Source: Candidatus Shapirobacteria bacterium
GTDB lineage: Bacteria > Patescibacteriota > Microgenomatia > UBA12405
Assembly (NCBI GenBank): GCA_009885205.1
Contig: VFLE01000168.1
Coordinates: 1 to 21,520, forward strand
DNA length: 21,520 bases
Direction of reading: 5' to 3'
How positions within the stretch are numbered: the stretch's first letter is position 1; each line of letters begins with the position of its first letter. The notes under the pieces were generated by a model. That model had not been told where the DNA came from and did no database searches. It saw only the letters and a list, made by a program, of their open reading frames with translations. Below, one piece after another: positions 18,630-21,520 of this stretch. Position numbers and translations under genes: made by a program.

Positions 18630-19754
18630 TTAATCTTGTAGCCGAACAGGCATAATTATATGTAACAAGTCGGGGTTTTGGGGATCACGGAAGGCGCCGG
18701 GTGTAAGGGGTTGATTTAATTCTATAATTATTTCATCACTTTTGACTATGGATAAAAAATCAGAAACAAATTTATAATTAAAGGCAATTTCGAGGGGTTC
18801 ACCCTCAATACGAGCATCGACACTAACTTGATTTTGACCAATTTGAGGGGCGTTGGCGGAAAGCTCGAGAGAATTATTTTTTAGAGAGAATTTAACAACA
18901 TTAGCCGATTGCCTGGCAAAAACCGATGCAAGGCGGATGGCTTGAGAAAGTTCTTCTTTGTTAATATAAACCTTGGTAGGAGATGATTCGGGAATAATCC
19001 GTTCAAAATTGGGATATTCACCATCGATCAGGCGAGAAATAATTTCTAAATCTTCAAGAACAAAAACAACTTGGTGGCGGTCAGGGGTGAGGCCAATTTT
19101 TATTTTAGGAGCAATTTTAGCAATTTTTAAAACTTCGGCGAGTGATTTGGCAGGAATTAAAAGAGTGAGAGATTCTTGACCGTCGGGAAAAATAATTTGG
19201 TTTTGAAATTTAATTGTTTTTAAAGATAATCTAAAACCATCGGTAGCCACGAGAGTTAAAGATTCGGGAGTAAATTTACATAAAACAGAGGTGAGAACAG
19301 GTCGAGAATCGTCGGTAGCGGAGGCAAAAGCAACAGTGGTCATACTGTCGAGAAGAACAGGTAAATCTAATTCAAAAACAGTTGTAGGGTCAATAGTAGG
19401 AATTTGGGGAAAGTCGGTGGAGGAAAGAGTGGAAAAAGTAGAAGAAGCTTTGAGAGATTTTATGTTTAAAAGATTTTTTTCATTTAAATTAAAATCAATT
19501 TTGCCGGAAGGTAAATAAGAAATAAATTCGGAAATATCTTTGGAGGGAACACAAAATGAGCCTTCGGTTTCGATTTTGGCACCAATCCAATAATTAATAC
19601 CCATTTCTAAGGAAGTAGCTGATAATTTTAATCTACCAGTATCGGTAGAAAAAAGAATATGACTTAAAATTGGAAGTTGAGCTTTGGTGGAAACAAAACG
19701 GGAAACATGAGTAAGAGCATTGTTTAAATTTTCGGTCAAAAGAGAAAGTTCCAT
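18630..19754 (-). CDS. dnaN: DNA polymerase III beta subunit (sliding clamp)
   Basis: The 374-residue protein is full length for DnaN and recognisable from end to end: LTENLNNALTHVSRFVSTKAQLPILSHI at the start, ATDGFRLSLKT in the middle domain, RLIDGEYPNFERIIP and the closing IMPVRLQD. It forms the ring that holds replication enzymes on DNA. It lies directly downstream of dnaA on the same strand, the classic order, with 174 bases of DnaA-box-containing spacer. A weak -10 (TAATAT, 19768-19763) ends 8 bases before the ATG. The exonuclease at 6706 ends in a peptide of the type that docks on this clamp. Confidence 0.96.
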   Translation of the reverse strand: MELSLLTENLNNALTHVSRFVSTKAQLPILSHILFSTDTGRLKLSATSLEMGINYWIGAKIETEGSFCVPSKDISEFISYLPSGKIDFNLNEKNLLNIKSLKASSTFSTLSSTDFPQIPTIDPTTVFELDLPVLLDSMTTVAFASATDDSRPVLTSVLCKFTPESLTLVATDGFRLSLKTIKFQNQIIFPDGQESLTLLIPAKSLAEVLKIAKIAPKIKIGLTPDRHQVVFVLEDLEIISRLIDGEYPNFERIIPESSPTKVYINKEELSQAIRLASVFARQSANVVKFSLKNNSLELSANAPQIGQNQVSVDARIEGEPLEIAFNYKFVSDFLSIVKSDEIIIELNQPLTPGAFRDPQNPDLLHIIMPVRLQD

Positions 19755-19928
19755 GTGACCCTATATTAGCAAAAGTTAGTTTATAAAACAGTAGTAGTGT
19801 TAGTAGAGTTGGTGGGGAAGTTTATAAATAGTTGAATTAAAGCTAAAAATGGTGTTGATAAGTCGGTGAATAAAATAAAAATATTGTGGATAAAGTTGTG
19901 GATAAACAATATTTATTGTGGATAAACT
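19755..19928. other. Candidate chromosomal origin (oriC) between dnaN and dnaA
   Basis: Three perfect TTGTGGATAA DnaA boxes lie at 19884-19893, 19896-19905 and 19916-19925, all in the same orientation, plus a one-mismatch TGTTGATAA at 19853-19861. Further left is a G-rich stretch (19811-19820) and, at 19792-19806, TAG-TAG-TGT-TAG-TAG in one 3-base register, which reads 3'-GAT moving away from the boxes as DnaA-trios do. AT-rich tracts fill the rest. Box identity is direct; origin function is inferred from position and composition. Confidence 0.75.
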
Positions 19929-21272
19929 TTAGAGCGAAGAAATTATTTGGTTGATAAGTGGTTTTAATTGTGGAGAAGTATTTATTTTGTCGCGGGCGTG
20001 CATAATACTGGTGTGGTCACGATCCCCTAGTAAATGACCAACCTCTTCGAGAGGTAAAAGGGCTTGAGTTAATAAAAGATAGGCGGTAATATGGCGGGCT
20101 AAAACAAGTTCTTTTTTACGGGAAGTGCCAACTAAATCCCCTGTTTTAATATTAAAATGACGGGCACAAACAGAAATTAAATGACGGGGGGTAATTTTTT
20201 CACTGGTTAACCTTGAATTATTGTTGAGACTTTCACCGTTAAAAGACTGTTCGACCATTTCCAAAGTGATGGTGGGTGAATTTTTAGATTGAGCACTGAT
20301 GGCAATTTGACCAACCTTACCTTCAAGTTCACGAGTATTAGTGTTTATTTTTTCGGCGAGAAAAATGACGGCATCTTGATCAATTAAACTGCCTTTTTTG
20401 GTGGCCAAGTCTTGGATAATGGCACAACGCATTTCAAAATCGGGCGACTGGATATCAACAGTTAAACCACCCATAAAACGAGAGACGAGACGGTCTTCGA
20501 GACCATTAATATCCCCTGGTTTACGATCTGAAGTGAGAATTACTTGTTTGCCAGCCATATGAAGAGTGTTGAAAGTATGAAAAAATTCTTCTTGAGTAAA
20601 GTCTTTGCCAGCAATAAATTGAATATCATCAACAAGAATACAGTCTAGCTGGCGATATTTATCCTTAAATTGGGTCATGTTTTTTGATTTTAAAGCGGCG
20701 ATAAGGTCGTTACCAAAGGTTTCGGCAGGAAAGTATTTAAGTTTTAAATCGGGATTATTTTTTAACATTTCATGACCAATAGCTTGCATTAAGTGGGTTT
20801 TACCAACACCGACCCCACCCCAAATAAAAAAAGGATTGTAGGAAAGGCCGGGGTTTTTGACAATCCCCTGGGCGGCGGCATAGGCAAAATTGTTGCTGTT
20901 GCCAACAACAAGCTGGTCGAAAGTGTATTTGGGGTGAAGACCAGATTTTAGGGCAGAAATTGAGGGTGAATTGGTTTTTTGAAAAGAAAAAAGAGGGGTG
21001 GAGTCGATGGATTTGGTGGGGGTTTGAATAAGAGATGAGACTTCAAACTTAAGACTGTTATTATTTTGAGTGTGCCGGTCTAAAGCTGTTTTAAAATTTG
21101 AATAATATTTTTGTTGATTTACTTGGGCAATATTGGGAAAATTACAACCAATGAGAGCAAAATTGTTTTCGAGAGAAATAAGAGTAGTGGAATCGATGTA
21201 AACTTTAAAGACACCATTACTTAGGTCAATTTTTAGTTCTTCTTTGACTTTTTTCCAAATAGATTGATCCAT
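19929..21272 (-). CDS. dnaA: Chromosomal replication initiator protein DnaA
   Basis: The 447-residue protein has the four-domain layout: an N-terminal interaction domain (1 to about 80), a linker (about 80-112), an AAA+ domain from YTFDQLVVGNSNNFAYAAA with Walker A GGVGVGKT (152-159), Walker B ILVDDIQFI (Asp215, Asp216) and DRLVSRF near 260, and a C-terminal box-binding domain with LPLEEVGHLLGDRDHTSIMHA (signature GDRDHTS 416-422). It melts the origin and loads the replisome. Unlike most genes here it has a purine-rich GAGGGG about 8 bases before the ATG, which may serve as a ribosome-binding site. The 5' leader carries a palindromic element and DnaA boxes, so autoregulation is likely. Three DnaA boxes follow the stop. 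Confidence 0.97.
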   Translation of the reverse strand: MDQSIWKKVKEELKIDLSNGVFKVYIDSTTLISLENNFALIGCNFPNIAQVNQQKYYSNFKTALDRHTQNNNSLKFEVSSLIQTPTKSIDSTPLFSFQKTNSPSISALKSGLHPKYTFDQLVVGNSNNFAYAAAQGIVKNPGLSYNPFFIWGGVGVGKTHLMQAIGHEMLKNNPDLKLKYFPAETFGNDLIAALKSKNMTQFKDKYRQLDCILVDDIQFIAGKDFTQEEFFHTFNTLHMAGKQVILTSDRKPGDINGLEDRLVSRFMGGLTVDIQSPDFEMRCAIIQDLATKKGSLIDQDAVIFLAEKINTNTRELEGKVGQIAISAQSKNSPTITLEMVEQSFNGESLNNNSRLTSEKITPRHLISVCARHFNIKTGDLVGTSRKKELVLARHITAYLLLTQALLPLEEVGHLLGDRDHTSIMHARDKINTSPQLKPLINQIISSL

Positions 21273-21280
21273 ATTTCTAA

Positions 21281-21328
21281 CCCCTCACTCCGAAAGCTTT
21301 CGGAGAGCTCCCCTTGACAGGGCGAGCC
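21281..21328. repeat. Palindromic element in the dnaA leader
   Basis: CTCCGAAAGCTTTCGGAG (21288-21305) is a perfect 18-base palindrome, followed at once by a second stem, GCTCCCCT-TGAC-AGGGCGAGC (21307-21327, one bulged base). It is GC-rich in an AT-rich setting, and its edge supplies the GAGGGG before the dnaA ATG. It may be a degenerate mobile mini-repeat or a regulatory stem pair in the dnaA mRNA. Confidence 0.75.
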
Positions 21329-21389
21329 TAATAAAAATAACTGTAAAGACAGGGAAAAAACATGATCGGGCAGAGTTTCAGTTTTTTGT

Positions 21390-21421
21390 TTATCCACATC
21401 ATCATAAACCACTTTTCCACA
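21390..21421. promoter_or_regulatory. DnaA boxes upstream of dnaA
   Basis: TTATCCACA (21390-21398) is a perfect DnaA box and TTTTCCACA (21413-21421) has one mismatch. Lying about 120-150 bases upstream of the dnaA start, they could serve origin function or autorepression. The remaining bases to the window end (21422-21520) show no convincing gene. Confidence 0.75.
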
Positions 21422-21520
21422 ATTTAAAAGAGATCAAAAAGGGGCTTAATGGTAAATTTCGGGTGCTTTTCCCAGTAGAATTTGGTTAATAATTTTCATT
21501 TTTCTTTTTGTTTTCAGTCC

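Noticed and set aside
21446..21499. 18-codon minus-strand ORF upstream of dnaA
   Set aside because: It starts after an A-rich run but has no family match and no clear ribosome-binding site; chance is likely at this length.

Overview
The window looks like chromosomal DNA of a low-GC, small-genome bacterium of the Candidate Phyla Radiation (Patescibacteria), most probably the Microgenomates side. The reasons are: a PrgI / TraC-like / VirB4 gene set near dnaA; very tight packing with start and stop codons overlapping; almost no Shine-Dalgarno sequences; and GC-rich palindromic mini-repeats (peptide LPASPAGRQ) scattered through AT-rich genes. TGA is used as a stop, so the standard bacterial code fits. 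The lineage is an inference from gene content, not from a marker search. No stretch longer than 300 bases lacks a gene, and no tRNA, rRNA, CRISPR array or insertion sequence was seen.

Layout. 1-2446 (minus): the 5' end of mutM, a D-2-hydroxyacid dehydrogenase, and, upstream of it, a winged-helix protein fused to a dehydrogenase fold that has lost its cofactor and catalytic residues. 2447-3404: an ABC-exporter membrane domain without ATPase, divergent from trxB (3405-4388), which is followed by a Nudix hydrolase. 4880-6656 (minus): a VapBC-type toxin-antitoxin pair (AbrB-like antitoxin, PIN toxin) whose toxin stop overlaps the start of a GT4 glycosyltransferase. 6706-9400 (minus): a stand-alone 5'-3' exonuclease ending in a clamp-binding-like peptide, a DinD-family protein and an EamA transporter. 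9465-17991 (plus): a secretion-type cluster of PrgI-like protein, TraC/VirB4-N-like protein, VirB4 ATPase, a 1063-residue membrane protein with two putative wall-hydrolase domains, two small membrane-anchored paralogues and a lipoprotein. 17988-18586 (minus): a Phd/PIN toxin-antitoxin pair. 18630-21272 (minus): dnaN and dnaA, with DnaA boxes in the spacer between them and upstream of dnaA, giving a strong oriC candidate.

How it fits together. mutM and the Nudix gene are both plausible guards against oxidised guanine, and trxB supplies thiol reduction. The plus-strand cluster reads as a compact type IV secretion-like machine: an ATPase motor, a small inner-membrane partner, a wall-opening enzyme and surface-anchored accessories. 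No relaxase, coupling protein or VirB11 is visible, so conjugation cannot be concluded.

Two window-wide patterns stand out. First, nearly every first gene of a transcription unit has a -10 hexamer ending 5 to 8 bases before its start codon, which predicts leaderless mRNAs. Second, the mini-repeats sit next to or inside 7-base tandem repeats and keep one reading frame where they fall inside genes, extending protein loops and tails.
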